DNA of 64,000 bases from Hyphomicrobiales bacterium (GCA_004144345.1 SEEL01000002.1:1-64000), one strand, 5' to 3'; counted from the first letter of the stretch, positions 1 through 10,073 are shown. Made by a program: numbers and translations. The notes: generated by a model not told the origin, from the letters alone.

Positions 1-3000
1 GAGGGGATGAAGCGGGCGAGGCGGCGGGCCTCGGCTTCGTTGCCGTTCACCGGGAAGGTCTCGTAGTTGCGGCCGCCGGGGTGCGCGGTGTGGTAGACGC
101 AGCCGCCGATCGAGCGCTTCGTCCAGCTATCATAGATGTCGAAAGTCAGCGGCGCATTGACCGGCAGGACAGGGTGCATGCCGCTGGCCGGTTGCCACGC
201 CTTGTAGCGGACGCCCGCTACAGCCTCGCCGGCCTTGCCGGTGGGCGTCAGCGGGACGCGGCGCTTGTTGGCGGTGACGATGTAGCGCTCGGGATTGGCG
301 CCTTCGAGTTTCACCTGCAGCCGTTCGACCGAGGAATCGACGAAGCGCACGGTACCGCCGATAGCGCCCTGTTCGCCCATCACGTGCCAGGGTTCGAGCG
401 CCTGGTTGAGCGTCAGCTTCATGCCCTCATATTCGGCTTCGCCGCAGAAAGGGAAACGGAATTCGAGCTGCGCCGCGAACCATTCGGGGTCGAGGTCGAA
501 GCCGTTCTGGCGGAGGTCGGCGAGGACATCGAGGAAGTCCTGCCAGACGAAATGCGGCAGCATGAAGCGGTCATGCAGCGTCGTGCCCCAGCGGGTGAAT
601 CTGCCGTTGAGCGGATTGGTCCAGAAGCGCGCGACGAGGGCGCGCACCAGCAATTGCTGGGCAAGGTTCATGCGCGCATTGGGCGGCATCTCGAAGCCAC
701 GGAACTCGACAAGGCCGAGCCGGCCGGTGGGGCCATCGGGCGAATAGAGCTTGTCGATGCAGATCTCGCTGCGATGCGTATTGCCGGTGACATCGACGAG
801 CAGATTGCGGAACAGCCGGTCGACCAGCCAGGGCGCGGGCGGCGTGCCGGGCGGCGGTACCTGGCTGAGCGCGATCTCCAGTTCGTAGAGCGAGTCATGC
901 CGCGCCTCGTCCATGCGCGGCGCCTGCGAGGTGGGGCCGATGAACAGGCCCGAGAACAGATAGCTCAGCGATGGATGATGCTGCCAATGCAGCACCAGCG
1001 ATTTGAGCAGATCGGGCCGGCGGAGGAACGGGCTGTCGGCCGGCGTGGCGCCGCCGATCACCACATGGTTGCCGCCGCCGGTGCCCACATGCTTGCCGTC
1101 GATCATGAATTTATCGGCGCCGAGGCGGCTCTGCCGCGCTTCCTCATAGACGATCTCGGTGGTCTTGACCGCTTCGTCCCAGTTCGACGCGGGGTGGATA
1201 TTGACCTCGATGACGCCCGGATCGGGCGCGACGCGGATGACGTTGAGGCGCGGATCGAAGGGCGGCGCATAGCCTTCGATCTGCACCGGCAGGCCGGCGG
1301 CCTTCGCGGCGTCCTCCGCGGCGGCAACCAGTTCGAGATAATCCTCAAGCGTCGAGACCGGCGGGAAGAAGACGCTGAGGTGGCCCTCGCGCAGTTCGAC
1401 GGTGATCGCGGTGCGGACGGTCGAGTCGATCTCGTCGAGCACCTGCTCGTTGATCTGCTGCGTCTCGGTGGGGTCGGCGGTGAAGCGCGCGGTGGGCTGG
1501 ATGCGGTCGGGCAGGGACCCGGCCGGCGGCAGGTCGCCTACTGGCTGCAGGGGATCGGCGGGCACGATATGCGGATAGCTGGTCGCGCCGACATGCTTCA
1601 GCGAACTCAGCGGCAGCCGATAGCCGACGGGCGAGTCACCGGCGGCGAGGAACAGCTTGCCGCGCCGCGTGCGCCATTTCTCGGTGATCCATTTCTGGCC
1701 GGGGGCGCGCGAATTCCAGCGCTGCACCGGCAGCACATAGCCGGTCGGCGCGGTGAGGCCGCGCTCGAACACTTTTGCCATGCGCGAGCGGGCTTCGGCG
1801 TCCTTCAGCTCATTGTTGGTCGGATCGACATTGTCGGGCAGGCGCGCTTCCTTGAGCAGCCAGTCGCCCGGATCCTCATAGGCGGGCGCCACCGTATCGC
1901 CGGCGAGGCCCAGATTGTTGGCGAGCGTGACGAGCAATTTCTCCGCATCGGCAGGTGTCGCGGGCGTCGTTTCGCCTTCGGTTGCCACCAGCGACTGGTC
2001 GCGCCAGACCGGCTGGCCGTCGCGGCGCCAGTAGAGCGAAAACGTCCAGCGTGGCAGCGTCTCGCCGGGATACCATTTGCCCTGGCCGTAGTGGATGAAG
2101 CCGCCCGGCGCGATCTGTTCGCGCAGCCTCCGGATAAGGGCGTCGGCCTTGGCGCGCTTGGTGGGGCCGACTGCATCGGTGTTCCACTCGCCGCTCTCGA
2201 AATCGTCGATCGACACGAAGGTCGGCTCGCCGCCCATGGTAAGGCGAACGTCGTTCGCCTGGAGCACGGCATCGACCTTGTGGCCGAGAGCGTTGAGGCG
2301 GGCCCAACTGTCGTCGGAGAAGGGCTTGGTGATGCGCGGATGCTCGGCGACGCGCGTCACCGTCATGTCGAAGGCAAAATCGGTGTTGACCGGACCCGTC
2401 GCCGAATAGGCGCCGCTGATCGGCGCGGCATTGCGGTAATGCGGCGTCGCAGCCAGCGGGATATGGCTCTCGCCGGTGAGCAGGCCCGACGTCGGATCGA
2501 GGCCGACCCAGCCGGCGCCGGGCAGGTACACTTCGCACCAGGCGTGGAGGTCGGTGAAATCGACATTGGTGCCGGCCGGGCCGTCGAGCGAGACGAGGTC
2601 GGGCTTGAGCTGGATCAGATAGCCGGAGACGAACCGCGCGGCGAAGCCGAGATGGCGCAGCGCTTCAACCAGCAGCCAGCCGCTGTCGCGGCACGAGCCC
2701 TGTGCCCGCGCCAGCGTTTCCTCTGGCTCGAACACGCCGGTTTCGAGCCGCACGATATAGCCGATGCGGCTTTGCACATGGGCGTTGAGTTCGGTGACGA
2801 AATTGACCGTGTTGCGGGGCGTGCGGTCGACCGTCGCCAGAAATTCAGTCAGCAGCGGCCCGGCCGGCTGCGGCTTCATATAGATCGAGAGATCGTCGCG
2901 CAGCGTTTCGGGATAGGCGAAGGGCCAGATCTCGGCCTCTTCCTCGACGAAGAAATCGAACGGATTGTAGATCGTCATGTCGGCGACAAGATCGACTTCG

Positions 3001-3230
3001 ATCTTCAGCTCGGTCACCGGCTCGGGGAAAACGTGGCGGCTCAGCCAGTTGCCATAGGGGTCCTGTTGCAGATTGACGAAGTGCTTGTCGGGAAAGACTT
3101 TCAGCGAATGGCTGATGACGCGGGTCTTCGAATGCGGCGCTGGCTTCAGCCGGATGATCTGCGGCGCCAGCAGGACCGGCCGGTCATATTTGTAGTGGGT
3201 GAGATGATAGATCGCGGCTTTGATGGACAA
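1..3230 (-). CDS. Transglutaminase-like protein with DUF2126 domain (3' end cut by window edge)
   Basis: Large protein of the bacterial transglutaminase / DUF2126 family, usually about 1,100 residues; about 1,076 are visible and the frame runs off the left edge near the usual C-terminus ([16 protein letters not shown] is close to the family's end). It begins [17 protein letters not shown], the typical N-terminal beta region. The transglutaminase core follows with catalytic Cys about 180 ([19 protein letters not shown]), His about 229 ([20 protein letters not shown]) and Asp about 245. The remaining two thirds are the DUF2126 region. The start is a TTG directly before SIKAAIYH; no ATG fits. 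Family members are cytosolic and of uncertain function, often beside an ATP-grasp/alpha-E pair, which would lie outside this window. It is divergent from the LysR gene to its right, 108 bp away. The antisense strand also happens to be open for a long stretch. Confidence 0.9.
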   Translation of the reverse strand, partial: MSIKAAIYHLTHYKYDRPVLLAPQIIRLKPAPHSKTRVISHSLKVFPDKHFVNLQQDPYGNWLSRHVFPEPVTELKIEVDLVADMTIYNPFDFFVEEEAEIWPFAYPETLRDDLSIYMKPQPAGPLLTEFLATVDRTPRNTVNFVTELNAHVQSRIGYIVRLETGVFEPEETLARAQGSCRDSGWLLVEALRHLGFAARFVSGYLIQLKPDLVSLDGPAGTNVDFTDLHAWCEVYLPGAGWVGLDPTSGLLTGESHIPLAATPHYRNAAPISGAYSATGPVNTDFAFDMTVTRVAEHPRITKPFSDDSWARLNALGHKVDAVLQANDVRLTMGGEPTFVSIDDFESGEWNTDAVGPTKRAKADALIRRLREQIAPGGFIHYGQGKWYPGETLPRWTFSLYWRRDGQPVWRDQSLVATEGETTPATPADAEKLLVTLANNLGLAGDTVAPAYEDPGDWLLKEARLPDNVDPTNNELKDAEARSRMAKVFERGLTAPTGYVLPVQRWNSRAPGQKWITEKWRTRRGKLFLAAGDSPVGYRLPLSSLKHVGATSYPHIVPADPLQPVGDLPPAGSLPDRIQPTARFTADPTETQQINEQVLDEIDSTVRTAITVELREGHLSVFFPPVSTLEDYLELVAAAEDAAKAAGLPVQIEGYAPPFDPRLNVIRVAPDPGVIEVNIHPASNWDEAVKTTEIVYEEARQSRLGADKFMIDGKHVGTGGGNHVVIGGATPADSPFLRRPDLLKSLVLHWQHHPSLSYLFSGLFIGPTSQAPRMDEARHDSLYELEIALSQVPPPGTPPAPWLVDRLFRNLLVDVTGNTHRSEICIDKLYSPDGPTGRLGLVEFRGFEMPPNARMNLAQQLLVRALVARFWTNPLNGRFTRWGTTLHDRFMLPHFVWQDFLDVLADLRQNGFDLDPEWFAAQLEFRFPFCGEAEYEGMKLTLNQALEPWHVMGEQGAIGGTVRFVDSSVERLQVKLEGANPERYIVTANKRRVPLTPTGKAGEAVAGVRYKAWQPASGMHPVLPVNAPLTFDIYDSWTKRSIGGCVYHTAHPGGRNYETFPVNGNEAEARRLARFIP

Positions 3231-3338
3231 AGTCGTCGTTACCTTAATTCGCCAAGCCGCTTCCCAACGCCAACCTTAGCGAGCCGTTCCCGGCGCGTCG
3301 AGGCTTCCAAATGCTTCGCGCCAATGCATTATCCGCAA

Positions 3339-4253
3339 ATGGCATTCACCCTCCGGCAGCTCCAGTATTTCATCGCGGTGGCGGAGGAGGGGACCGTTTC
3401 GGGCGCCGCGCAGAGCCTTTCCATCAGCCAGTCGGCGGTGACCGAGGCGATCAAGGAGCTCGAAACCGACCTCGGCGTGACGCTGTTCGAGCGGCACCGG
3501 CGGGGCCTCACCATCACCCACAAGGGCCACCAGTTCTACCGCCATGCCAACCGCATCCTCGCCGATGTGCAGGATGCGCGGCGCTCCTTTGCGCCCGATG
3601 CCGAGCCGCAGGCGCAGCGGCATCTGTCGCTGGGGGTGACCTCGCTCGTCGCCGGCTATGTGCTGTCGGATCTCCTCGCGCGGTTCCGGCGGGCTTATCC
3701 CGGCGTCGATGTGTCGGCGATCGAGGACAATGGCGATTATCTCGAGCATCTGCTGATCGGCGGCGAGCTGGACGTGGCGGTGATGGTCATCTCCAATCTC
3801 CGTGATCGCAATGCGCTGCAGGCGGAGATCTTCGAGACCTCGCCCTACCGGCTGTGGCTGCCGCTCGGCCACAAGCTGGCCTCGGCCGAGAGCATCGCGC
3901 TCAGCGACATCGCGTCGGAGCCGCTGATCATGCTGACGGTGGACGAGACCGAGGAGAACACCGGCAAGCTGCTGTCGGCGCTCGGCGCCAAGCCCCATGT
4001 GGCGTTCCGCACCCGCTCGGTCGAGGCAGTGCGCAGCCTCGTCGCCACCGGCGCCGGCATCGCGATCCTGCCCGATCTCGTCTACCGGCCGTGGTCACTG
4101 GAAGGCGACCGGATCGAGAGCCGGGACATTTCGGGGGCGCTGCCGGTGGTGCAGGTCGGCATGGTCTGGCGGCGCGGCTCGTCGCTGCCGCAGGCGGCGC
4201 GCGACTTCATCGGTATCGCCCAGGCGCAGGTCGCGGCCCGGCAGCGGCAGTAA
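3339..4253 (+). CDS. LysR-family transcriptional regulator
   Basis: A 304-residue LysR-type regulator. The N-terminal winged helix-turn-helix (GTVSGAAQSLSISQSAVTEA, about residues 17-36) is followed by ELETDLGVTLFERHRRGLTIT, and then a two-lobed periplasmic-binding-like effector domain. I start it at the ATG giving MAFTLRQLQYFIAVAEE, the normal LysR beginning; an in-frame ATG at 3324 would add five residues. It is read toward a polyamine-type ABC operon starting at 4456, and the space between holds palindromes at 4333-4351 and 4355-4368 with LysR box geometry. Control of that importer is therefore likely. The effector is unknown; putrescine or a related amine is the natural guess from context. 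Confidence 0.9.
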   Translation: MAFTLRQLQYFIAVAEEGTVSGAAQSLSISQSAVTEAIKELETDLGVTLFERHRRGLTITHKGHQFYRHANRILADVQDARRSFAPDAEPQAQRHLSLGVTSLVAGYVLSDLLARFRRAYPGVDVSAIEDNGDYLEHLLIGGELDVAVMVISNLRDRNALQAEIFETSPYRLWLPLGHKLASAESIALSDIASEPLIMLTVDETEENTGKLLSALGAKPHVAFRTRSVEAVRSLVATGAGIAILPDLVYRPWSLEGDRIESRDISGALPVVQVGMVWRRGSSLPQAARDFIGIAQAQVAARQRQ

Positions 4254-4263
4254 ACGCCCACCG

Positions 4264-4291
4264 CGTCATTCCCGCCTTCGCGGGGATGACG
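4264..4291. repeat. GTCATTCCCGC-type palindrome, possible terminator
   Basis: A 12-bp arm CGTCATTCCCGC is mirrored by GCGGGGATGACG with a 4-base loop and one G-T wobble. It sits 10 bp after the LysR stop codon. It is a half unit of the repeat family seen at 8537, 23334 and 23991 and may also act as a weak hairpin terminator. Confidence 0.7.
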
Positions 4292-4332
4292 TTGTGGTTG
4301 GGGCGCAGCAAATGGCCCGATGGCGGTATCTG

Positions 4333-4351
4333 ATATCGGAAATTCCGATAT
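4333..4351. promoter_or_regulatory. Perfect 19-bp palindrome, probable LysR box
   Basis: ATATCGGAAATTCCGATAT is a perfect inverted repeat of 9-bp arms around one central A and contains the T-N11-A pattern of LysR-type operators. It lies about 105 bp upstream of the importer's binding-protein gene and 80 bp after the LysR gene. Assignment to that regulator is inference. Confidence 0.6.
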
Positions 4352-4354
4352 TTC

Positions 4355-4368
4355 CATTCGCCCGAATG
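4355..4368. promoter_or_regulatory. Second palindrome downstream of the LysR box
   Basis: CATTCG and CGAATG arms are separated by two bases. It lies three bases after the 19-bp palindrome and may be the activation half of the same regulatory region. Confidence 0.35.
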
Positions 4369-4455
4369 AATTTGCGAATGTTAATGCCCGAGATACGCTC
4401 CCAATCAAGGGAATGCCGCGGCGCGACAGCCCGGCTCCCGAGCAGGGAGAGCAAA

Positions 4456-5613
4456 ATGAAATCCATTCTGAGGACGTGCACGGCCCTCACGCTGGCCGCC
4501 AGTTTTGGCGGGCAGGTGATGGCGCAGGACATGCTGCAATCGCTCGGTGCCGGCGAGGGACAGGTCTCGATCGTCGCCTGGGCGGGATATCTTGAGCGCG
4601 GCGAGACCGATCCGGCCTTCAACTGGGTGACGGATTTCGAAACGGCCACCGGTTGCAAGGTGAACCAGAAAGTCGCCGCCACGTCCGACGAAATGGTCGC
4701 GCTGATGAATGAGGGCGGCTTCGACCTCGTCACCGCCTCGGGCGATGCCTCGCTCCGCCTGATCGCGGGCAAGCGGGTGCAGCCGATCAACACGGCGCTG
4801 ATCCCGAGCTGGTCGACCATCGACGAGCGCCTGCAGAACGCGCCCTGGCACACGGTCGACGGCACGCATTACGGCACGCCCTATGTGTGGGGCGCCAACG
4901 TCCTCATGTACAATACCGAAGTGTTCGGCGACACGCCGCCCGACAGCTGGAGCGTGGTGTTCGAGGAAACGACGCTGCCCGACGGCAAATCGAACAAGGG
5001 GCGCGTGCAGGCCTATGACGGCCCGATCTATGTGGCCGACGCGGCGCTCTATCTGCAATCGACCAAGCCCGAGCTCGGCATCACCGACCCGTACGCGCTC
5101 AACGAGGACCAGTACAAGGCGGCGCTCGATGTGCTGCGCGTGCAGCGCACGCTGGTCGGCCGCTACTGGCACGACGCCTTCATCCAGATGGATGACTTCA
5201 CCAATGAGGGCGTGGTCGCTTCGTCGTCCTGGCCGTTCATGGTCAACGTGCTGAAGGCCGGCGGCGCACCCGTCGCGTCGGTGTTCCCGAAGGAAGGCAT
5301 TACCGGCTGGGCCGACACCACCATGCTCAGCGTCGACAGCGCCAATCCGAACTGCGCCTATATGTGGATGGAGCATTCGCTGTCGCAGAAGGTGCAGGGC
5401 GATCTGTCGGCCTGGTTCGGCACCGTGCCGTCCGTGCCCGCCGCCTGCACCGGCAATGCGCTGCTCGGCGATACCGGCTGCGCCACCAATGGCTACGACA
5501 ATTTCGAAAAGATCCAGTTCTGGCGCACGCCGACGGCCAAGTGCGCCACCGGCGAATGTGTCCCCTACTACCGCTGGGTCTCCGACTATGTCGGCGTGAT
5601 CGGCGGGCGGTAA
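4456..5613 (+). CDS. Polyamine-type ABC transporter substrate-binding protein
   Basis: A 385-residue periplasmic binding protein of the PotD/PotF type, the capture component of a spermidine/putrescine-like importer. A Sec signal peptide is clear (MKSILRTCTALTLAASFGGQ, then VMA-QD cleavage). The mature protein starts with GQVSIVAWAGYLERG, like other polyamine binding proteins, followed by a bilobal fold; late cysteines (NPNCAYM, AACTGN, TGCATN, AKCATGEC) probably form disulfides. I chose the ATG preceded by GGGAGAG, because the upstream open frame overlaps the LysR gene and has no coding character. The ATPase, two permeases and an aminobutyraldehyde dehydrogenase follow on the same strand. A hairpin after the stop could keep binding-protein mRNA more abundant than the rest. 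Confidence 0.88.
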   Translation: MKSILRTCTALTLAASFGGQVMAQDMLQSLGAGEGQVSIVAWAGYLERGETDPAFNWVTDFETATGCKVNQKVAATSDEMVALMNEGGFDLVTASGDASLRLIAGKRVQPINTALIPSWSTIDERLQNAPWHTVDGTHYGTPYVWGANVLMYNTEVFGDTPPDSWSVVFEETTLPDGKSNKGRVQAYDGPIYVADAALYLQSTKPELGITDPYALNEDQYKAALDVLRVQRTLVGRYWHDAFIQMDDFTNEGVVASSSWPFMVNVLKAGGAPVASVFPKEGITGWADTTMLSVDSANPNCAYMWMEHSLSQKVQGDLSAWFGTVPSVPAACTGNALLGDTGCATNGYDNFEKIQFWRTPTAKCATGECVPYYRWVSDYVGVIGGR

Positions 5614-5626
5614 CCCTCTTCCTCCG

Positions 5627-5656
5627 CGGGGGGCGCGGCTTGCGCTGCGTCCCCCG
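5627..5656 (+). terminator. GC-rich hairpin after the binding-protein gene
   Basis: Arms CGGGGGGCGC and GCGTCCCCCG (9 of 10 paired) flank a 10-base loop, 13 bp after the stop codon. No T-run follows, so it is more likely an mRNA-stabilising or attenuating hairpin than a full terminator. Confidence 0.4.
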
Positions 5657-5748
5657 TTCCCATCCACTGTGTGCGGTCAGGCGGTGCTCCGCCGAAGGCC
5701 CGCGTGCGCGGGTTCAAGGCCACAGATAATGGTGAGGACGTCTGGCAA

Positions 5749-6756
5749 GTGACTGCAGCGGTATCCCTCCAACAAGTGTCGCGCCATTTCGGGCTGGTCA
5801 AAGCCATGGACGCGGTCGATCTCGAGGTCGCGGCGGGCGAGTTCTTTGCCATGCTCGGGCCGTCGGGGTCGGGCAAGACGACGTGCCTCAGGCTGATCGC
5901 CGGGTTCGAGCAGCCGACCGCCGGCCAGATCAGGATTTTTGGCGAGGCGGTGGAGGGCGTGCCGCCCTACCGGCGCAACGTCAACACGGTGTTTCAGGAC
6001 TACGCGCTGTTCCCGCACATGAATGTGCGCGACAACGTCGCCTTCTCGCTGATGCTGCGCAAGCTGCCCAAGGCCGCGCGCCACCGCGCCGCCGAGGAAG
6101 CCCTCGAGATGGTGCGGCTCAGTGGCTATGGCGACCGGCGGCCGGGGCAATTGTCGGGCGGGCAGCGGCAGCGCGTGGCGCTGGCGCGCGCCATCGTCAA
6201 CAAGCCGAAGGTGCTGCTGCTCGACGAGCCGCTGGGCGCCCTCGATCTCAAGCTGCGCGAGTCGATGCAGGACGAACTGAAGGCGCTACAGAAATCGCTC
6301 GGCATCACCTTCATCTTCGTGACGCATGATCAGGGCGAGGCGCTGTCGATGGCCGACCGCGTCGCCGTGTTCAATGACGGCCGCGTGCAGCAGATCGGCA
6401 CGCCCGAGGAAATCTACCGGCGGCCGCAATCGCGCTTCGTTGCCGATTTCGTCGGCTCGTCGAACGTGCTCGATCCGGAATTCGTCTACTGGATTCTCGG
6501 CGAGAAGCGCTGGGCGAGCCTCAGGCCCGAAGCCATCCATGTGATGGCCGCCGGGTCCGGCAATTCGCTGTCGCGCATGACCGGCACGATCGTATCGAAA
6601 TCCTATCTGGGCCCGGTGGTCCGGCTGCTGATCGATCTCAACGGTACCAAGCTCCACGCCTCCGTACCCTCGACGGAACAACTGCCGGGCGAGGGCGAGA
6701 AGGTGACGCTGGGCTTTGCCAAGGACGCGCTCCACATCATGGAGAGCGGCGCATGA
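5749..6756 (+). CDS. Polyamine-type ABC transporter ATP-binding protein
   Basis: A PotA/PotG-like ATPase of 335 residues from a GTG start. It has Walker A GPSGSGKT, Q-loop VFQDYALFPHM, signature LSGGQRQR, Walker B VLLLDEP, switch THDQGEA, and a C-terminal TOBE region. GTG at 5749 is chosen because VTAAVSLQQVSRHFG is where the family normally begins and GGTGAGGA lies upstream; an in-frame ATG at 5671 would add 26 arginine-rich residues that look non-coding. Its stop overlaps the next permease start by 4 bp (ATGA), implying translational coupling. It powers import of the ligand captured by the upstream binding protein. Confidence 0.88.
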   Translation: MTAAVSLQQVSRHFGLVKAMDAVDLEVAAGEFFAMLGPSGSGKTTCLRLIAGFEQPTAGQIRIFGEAVEGVPPYRRNVNTVFQDYALFPHMNVRDNVAFSLMLRKLPKAARHRAAEEALEMVRLSGYGDRRPGQLSGGQRQRVALARAIVNKPKVLLLDEPLGALDLKLRESMQDELKALQKSLGITFIFVTHDQGEALSMADRVAVFNDGRVQQIGTPEEIYRRPQSRFVADFVGSSNVLDPEFVYWILGEKRWASLRPEAIHVMAAGSGNSLSRMTGTIVSKSYLGPVVRLLIDLNGTKLHASVPSTEQLPGEGEKVTLGFAKDALHIMESGA

Positions 6757-7706
6757 GCATGACCGCCGACGCCGGCGCCATCCTTCCCGGCCGCGGCGGC
6801 GTGTTCGGCGCGCTGTCGGATCTGTTCTGGCGGAAGCCGAAACTGCTCGTCTTCCTGATGATCCTGCCGGCGGTGCTGTGGCTCGGCATCGTCTATGTCG
6901 GCTCGCTGCTGGCACTCTTGCTGCAGAGCTTCTTTTCCATCGACGATTTCTCCGGGCTGATCGTCCATGAGTTCACGCTCAAGACCTATGCCGAGCTGTT
7001 CCGGGCGCAGAATCTCGACATCATCATCCGCACGGTGGCGATGGCGACGGCGGTCACCATCGCCTCGGCGATCGTCGCGTTCCCCATCGCCTATTGGGCG
7101 GCGCGCTATGCGCGGGGCCACTGGAAAGCCGTTTTCTATCTCGGCATCATGCTGCCGCTCTGGGCCAGCTATCTGGTCAAGATCTATGCATGGAAGCTGA
7201 TCCTCGCGCGCGAAGGCATCCTCAACTGGATTTTCGAGCAGCTGCACATCACCTTCCTTCTCGACTGGTGGCTGGCGCTGCCCGTCATTGGCGGCAACTC
7301 GCTGTCGATCTCCTACACGGGCACCTTCCTCGTCTTCCTCTATGTGTGGATGCCCTACATGATCCTGCCGATCCAGGCGGCGATCGAGCGCGTGCCCGTC
7401 AATCTCCTCGATGCCTCGGCCGATCTCGGCGCGACGCCGCGGCAGACCTTCTGGAAAGTGATCTTCCCGCTGGCGCTGCCGGGCATCATCGCGGGCTCGA
7501 TCTTCACCTTCTCGCTGACGCTGGGCGACTACATCATTCCGCAGATCGTGGGGAACTCGCAGTTCTTCATCGGCCAGGCCGTCTATGCGCATCAGGGCAC
7601 GGCGGGCAACATCCCTCTCGCGGCAGCGTTCACCGTCGTGCCGATCCTCATCATGGGCTTCTACCTCTGGGGCGCCCGCCACGCAGGAGCCTTCGATGCG
7701 CTCTAG
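6753..7706 (+). CDS. Polyamine-type ABC transporter permease, first subunit
   Basis: A 317-residue inner-membrane permease of the PotB/PotH type with about six membrane segments (first about LLVFLMILPAVLWLGIVYVG). The cytoplasmic coupling EAA loop is visible as DASADLGATPRQTFWKVIFP. A second ATG two codons on is an alternative start. It overlaps the ATPase by 4 bp and its own end overlaps the next permease by 11 bp. It forms the heterodimeric channel with the following gene. Confidence 0.88.
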   Translation: MSMTADAGAILPGRGGVFGALSDLFWRKPKLLVFLMILPAVLWLGIVYVGSLLALLLQSFFSIDDFSGLIVHEFTLKTYAELFRAQNLDIIIRTVAMATAVTIASAIVAFPIAYWAARYARGHWKAVFYLGIMLPLWASYLVKIYAWKLILAREGILNWIFEQLHITFLLDWWLALPVIGGNSLSISYTGTFLVFLYVWMPYMILPIQAAIERVPVNLLDASADLGATPRQTFWKVIFPLALPGIIAGSIFTFSLTLGDYIIPQIVGNSQFFIGQAVYAHQGTAGNIPLAAAFTVVPILIMGFYLWGARHAGAFDAL

Positions 7707-8511
7707 CGAACCCCGCGCCCCGCTGGGCCTCACCATCGCCGCCGTCGCCGGGCTGCTGTTCATGCTGCTGCCGCTGGCGCTGATCTTTCTTTATGCCTTC
7801 TCCACCGAGGAGCGGACCTATCGCTGGCCGCCGCCGGGGCTGACGCTCGATTGGTTCCGCGTCACCTGGGGCCGGGTCGATGTGTGGCAGGCGCTGACGC
7901 TGTCGGTGCAGGTGGCGAGCATCTCGACCGTCATCGCGCTGATCATCGGCACGCTCTGCGCCGCCGCTGTATCGGGCACGCGCTTCTTCGGCCGCGAGAC
8001 GATCTCGCTGCTCGTCATCCTGCCCATCGCGCTGCCCGGCATCATCACCGGTATCTCGCTGCGCTCGGCATTCAATCTGATGGATATCCCGTTCAGCTTC
8101 TGGACCATCATCCTCGGCCACGCGACCTTCTGCGTCGTGGTGGTCTACAACAATGCGGTCGCCCGCTTCCGCCGCCTCCACGGTTCCATGGTGGAGGCGG
8201 CGATGGACCTCGGCGCCAATGGCTTCCAGGTGTTCCGGCACGTTATCCTGCCCAATCTCGGCACGGCGCTGCTGGCGGGCGGCATGCTCGCCTTCGCGCT
8301 GAGTTTTGACGAAGTCATCGTCACCACCTTCACGGCCGGCCAGCAGCAGACGCTGCCGATCTGGATGCTTGAAGAGCTGGTGCGCCCGCGCCAGCGCCCC
8401 GTCACCAATGTGGTCGCGATGGTCGTCGTGATCGTCACGTTCCTTCCCATTCTCGCCGCGTTCTACCTGACGCGCGGCGGCGAACAGACCGTCAGCGGGA
8501 TGGGGAAATGA
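7696..8511 (+). CDS. Polyamine-type ABC transporter permease, second subunit
   Basis: A 271-residue PotC/PotI-like permease with about six membrane segments and the EAA loop EAAMDLGANGFQVFRHVILP. The chosen ATG overlaps the upstream permease's last codons and is preceded by AGGAGC; the frame is open further upstream but only inside the neighbouring gene. It completes a binding protein-ATPase-permease-permease set. An 82-bp palindromic repeat separates it from the dehydrogenase gene that follows. Confidence 0.88.
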   Translation: MRSSEPRAPLGLTIAAVAGLLFMLLPLALIFLYAFSTEERTYRWPPPGLTLDWFRVTWGRVDVWQALTLSVQVASISTVIALIIGTLCAAAVSGTRFFGRETISLLVILPIALPGIITGISLRSAFNLMDIPFSFWTIILGHATFCVVVVYNNAVARFRRLHGSMVEAAMDLGANGFQVFRHVILPNLGTALLAGGMLAFALSFDEVIVTTFTAGQQQTLPIWMLEELVRPRQRPVTNVVAMVVVIVTFLPILAAFYLTRGGEQTVSGMGK

Positions 8512-8536
8512 CTCACACTATTTCAATCATCCACAA

Positions 8537-8618
8537 CGTCATTCCCGCGCAGGCGGGAATCCAGGGCAACAACCACGGTGCACGTGGCCCCTGGATCCCC
8601 GCCTTGGCGGGGATGACG
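8537..8618. repeat. 82-bp nested palindrome of the GTCATTCCCGC family
   Basis: The left 31 bases (8537-8567) are identical to 23334-23364 and 23991-24021. The right half, ending GCGGGGATGACG, is a near-perfect reverse complement of the left, and each half also folds on itself, so the whole unit can form a cruciform or clover of hairpins. It lies between the permease stop and the dehydrogenase ribosome-binding site. Confidence 0.85.
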
Positions 8619-8642
8619 CAGTGGGAAATCTAGGAGGACCTG

Positions 8643-10070
8643 ATGGATACCCAAATGCTGATCGGCTCGCGGTTTGAAGCGGGCACTGAAACCGAGGAGC
8701 AGGTCCTCAATCCGCGCAATGGCAAGCTGATCGAGGCGATCCCGGAGGCCTCGACAGCGCAGATCGATGCCGCGGTGCTGGCCGCCGAGGCGGCGTTCAA
8801 ATCATGGTCGCGCACCACGCCGGGGCAGCGCTCCGCCTATCTGCTGAGGATCGCCGCCGCCATTGAGGCCGACGCGGCAGGCTTCGCGGCGCTTGAGGCA
8901 CTGAACTGCGGTAAGCCGATCAATGCGGTGCTCAATGACGAGATTCCCGCGATCGTCGATTGCTGGCGCTTCTTTGCCGGCGCAATCCGCTCGATGCCGG
9001 CGACGGTGGGCGGCGAATATCTGCCGGGCCACACGTCCTTCATCCGCCGCGACCCGATCGGCATCGTCGGCTCGATCGCGCCGTGGAACTATCCGCTGAT
9101 GATGATGGCCTGGAAGCTGGCGCCGGCCATCGCGGGCGGCAACACGGTGGTGTTCAAGCCGTCGGAGCAGACGCCGCTGACGGCGCTGAGGCTCGCGAAA
9201 GTGATGGCCGACATTCTGCCCGAGGGCGTCGTCAACGTGATCCTCGGGCGCGGCGGTTCGGTCGGCAATGCGCTGATCAACCACCCCAAGATCAACATGA
9301 TCTCGATCACCGGCGACGTCTCCACCGGCAAGAAGGTGCTGGAGGCGGCTGCCAAATCGGTGAAGCGCACGCATCTCGAACTGGGCGGCAAGGCGCCCGT
9401 CATCGTCTATGACGATGCCGATCTCGAGGCGGTGGTGAGCGGCCTCAAGGCCTTCGGCTATTACAATGCCGGACAGGACTGCACCGCCGCCTGCCGCATC
9501 TATGCCGGCCCGAAGATCCACGACAACCTCGTCGCCGATCTCTCGGCCGCCGTGTCGTCGATCAAATACAACCAGCAGGACGACAGCATCAACGAGATCG
9601 GCCCGCTGATCTCGAAGCGGCAGCGCGACCGCGTCGCGAGCTTTGTCGAACGCGCCGCCGAGCTGCCGCATATCAAGATCGCGACGGGCGGGCACACGGC
9701 CGGCGCCGATGGCTTCTACTACGAGCCGACGGTGGTCGCGGGGGCGCTGCAGAGCGACGAGATCGTGCGCCGCGAAGTGTTCGGCCCGGTGGTTTCGATC
9801 ACCCGCTTCACCGAGCCCGAGGATGCCATCGCCTGGGCCAATGATTCCGACTATGGCCTCGCCTCATCGGTGTGGACGAAGGATGTGTCGAAGGCCATGC
9901 AGACCGCGGCGCGCCTCCAATATGGCTGCACCTGGATCAATACCCACTTCATGCTGGTCAACGAGATGCCGCATGGCGGGTTGAAGCAGTCCGGCTACGG
10001 CAAGGACATGTCGGTCTACGCGCTCGAAGACTACACCGCCGTGCGGCACATCATGGTCAACCACGGCTAG
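8643..10070 (+). CDS. patD: Gamma-aminobutyraldehyde dehydrogenase
   Basis: A 475-residue NAD-dependent aldehyde dehydrogenase, the length of E. coli PatD (YdcW). It would oxidise 4-aminobutanal, made from putrescine by transamination or oxidation, to GABA in the cytoplasm. Landmarks are the substrate/NAD segment [20 protein letters not shown], base Glu246 (LELGGKAP) and catalytic Cys280 ([12 protein letters not shown]). The ATG at 8643 follows a strong AGGAGG with 5-base spacing. Its place right after a polyamine-type importer fits putrescine uptake plus oxidation. Other amine-aldehyde dehydrogenases (betaine aldehyde type) are similar, so the exact aldehyde is an inference from sequence feel and context. 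Confidence 0.82.
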   Translation: MDTQMLIGSRFEAGTETEEQVLNPRNGKLIEAIPEASTAQIDAAVLAAEAAFKSWSRTTPGQRSAYLLRIAAAIEADAAGFAALEALNCGKPINAVLNDEIPAIVDCWRFFAGAIRSMPATVGGEYLPGHTSFIRRDPIGIVGSIAPWNYPLMMMAWKLAPAIAGGNTVVFKPSEQTPLTALRLAKVMADILPEGVVNVILGRGGSVGNALINHPKINMISITGDVSTGKKVLEAAAKSVKRTHLELGGKAPVIVYDDADLEAVVSGLKAFGYYNAGQDCTAACRIYAGPKIHDNLVADLSAAVSSIKYNQQDDSINEIGPLISKRQRDRVASFVERAAELPHIKIATGGHTAGADGFYYEPTVVAGALQSDEIVRREVFGPVVSITRFTEPEDAIAWANDSDYGLASSVWTKDVSKAMQTAARLQYGCTWINTHFMLVNEMPHGGLKQSGYGKDMSVYALEDYTAVRHIMVNHG

Positions 10071-10073
10071 CGG

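Noticed and set aside
81-3323. Very long plus-strand open frame leading into the LysR gene
   Set aside because: It is antisense to the transglutaminase/DUF2126 gene, whose catalytic motifs are unmistakable; only its last part, from 3339, is a real gene.
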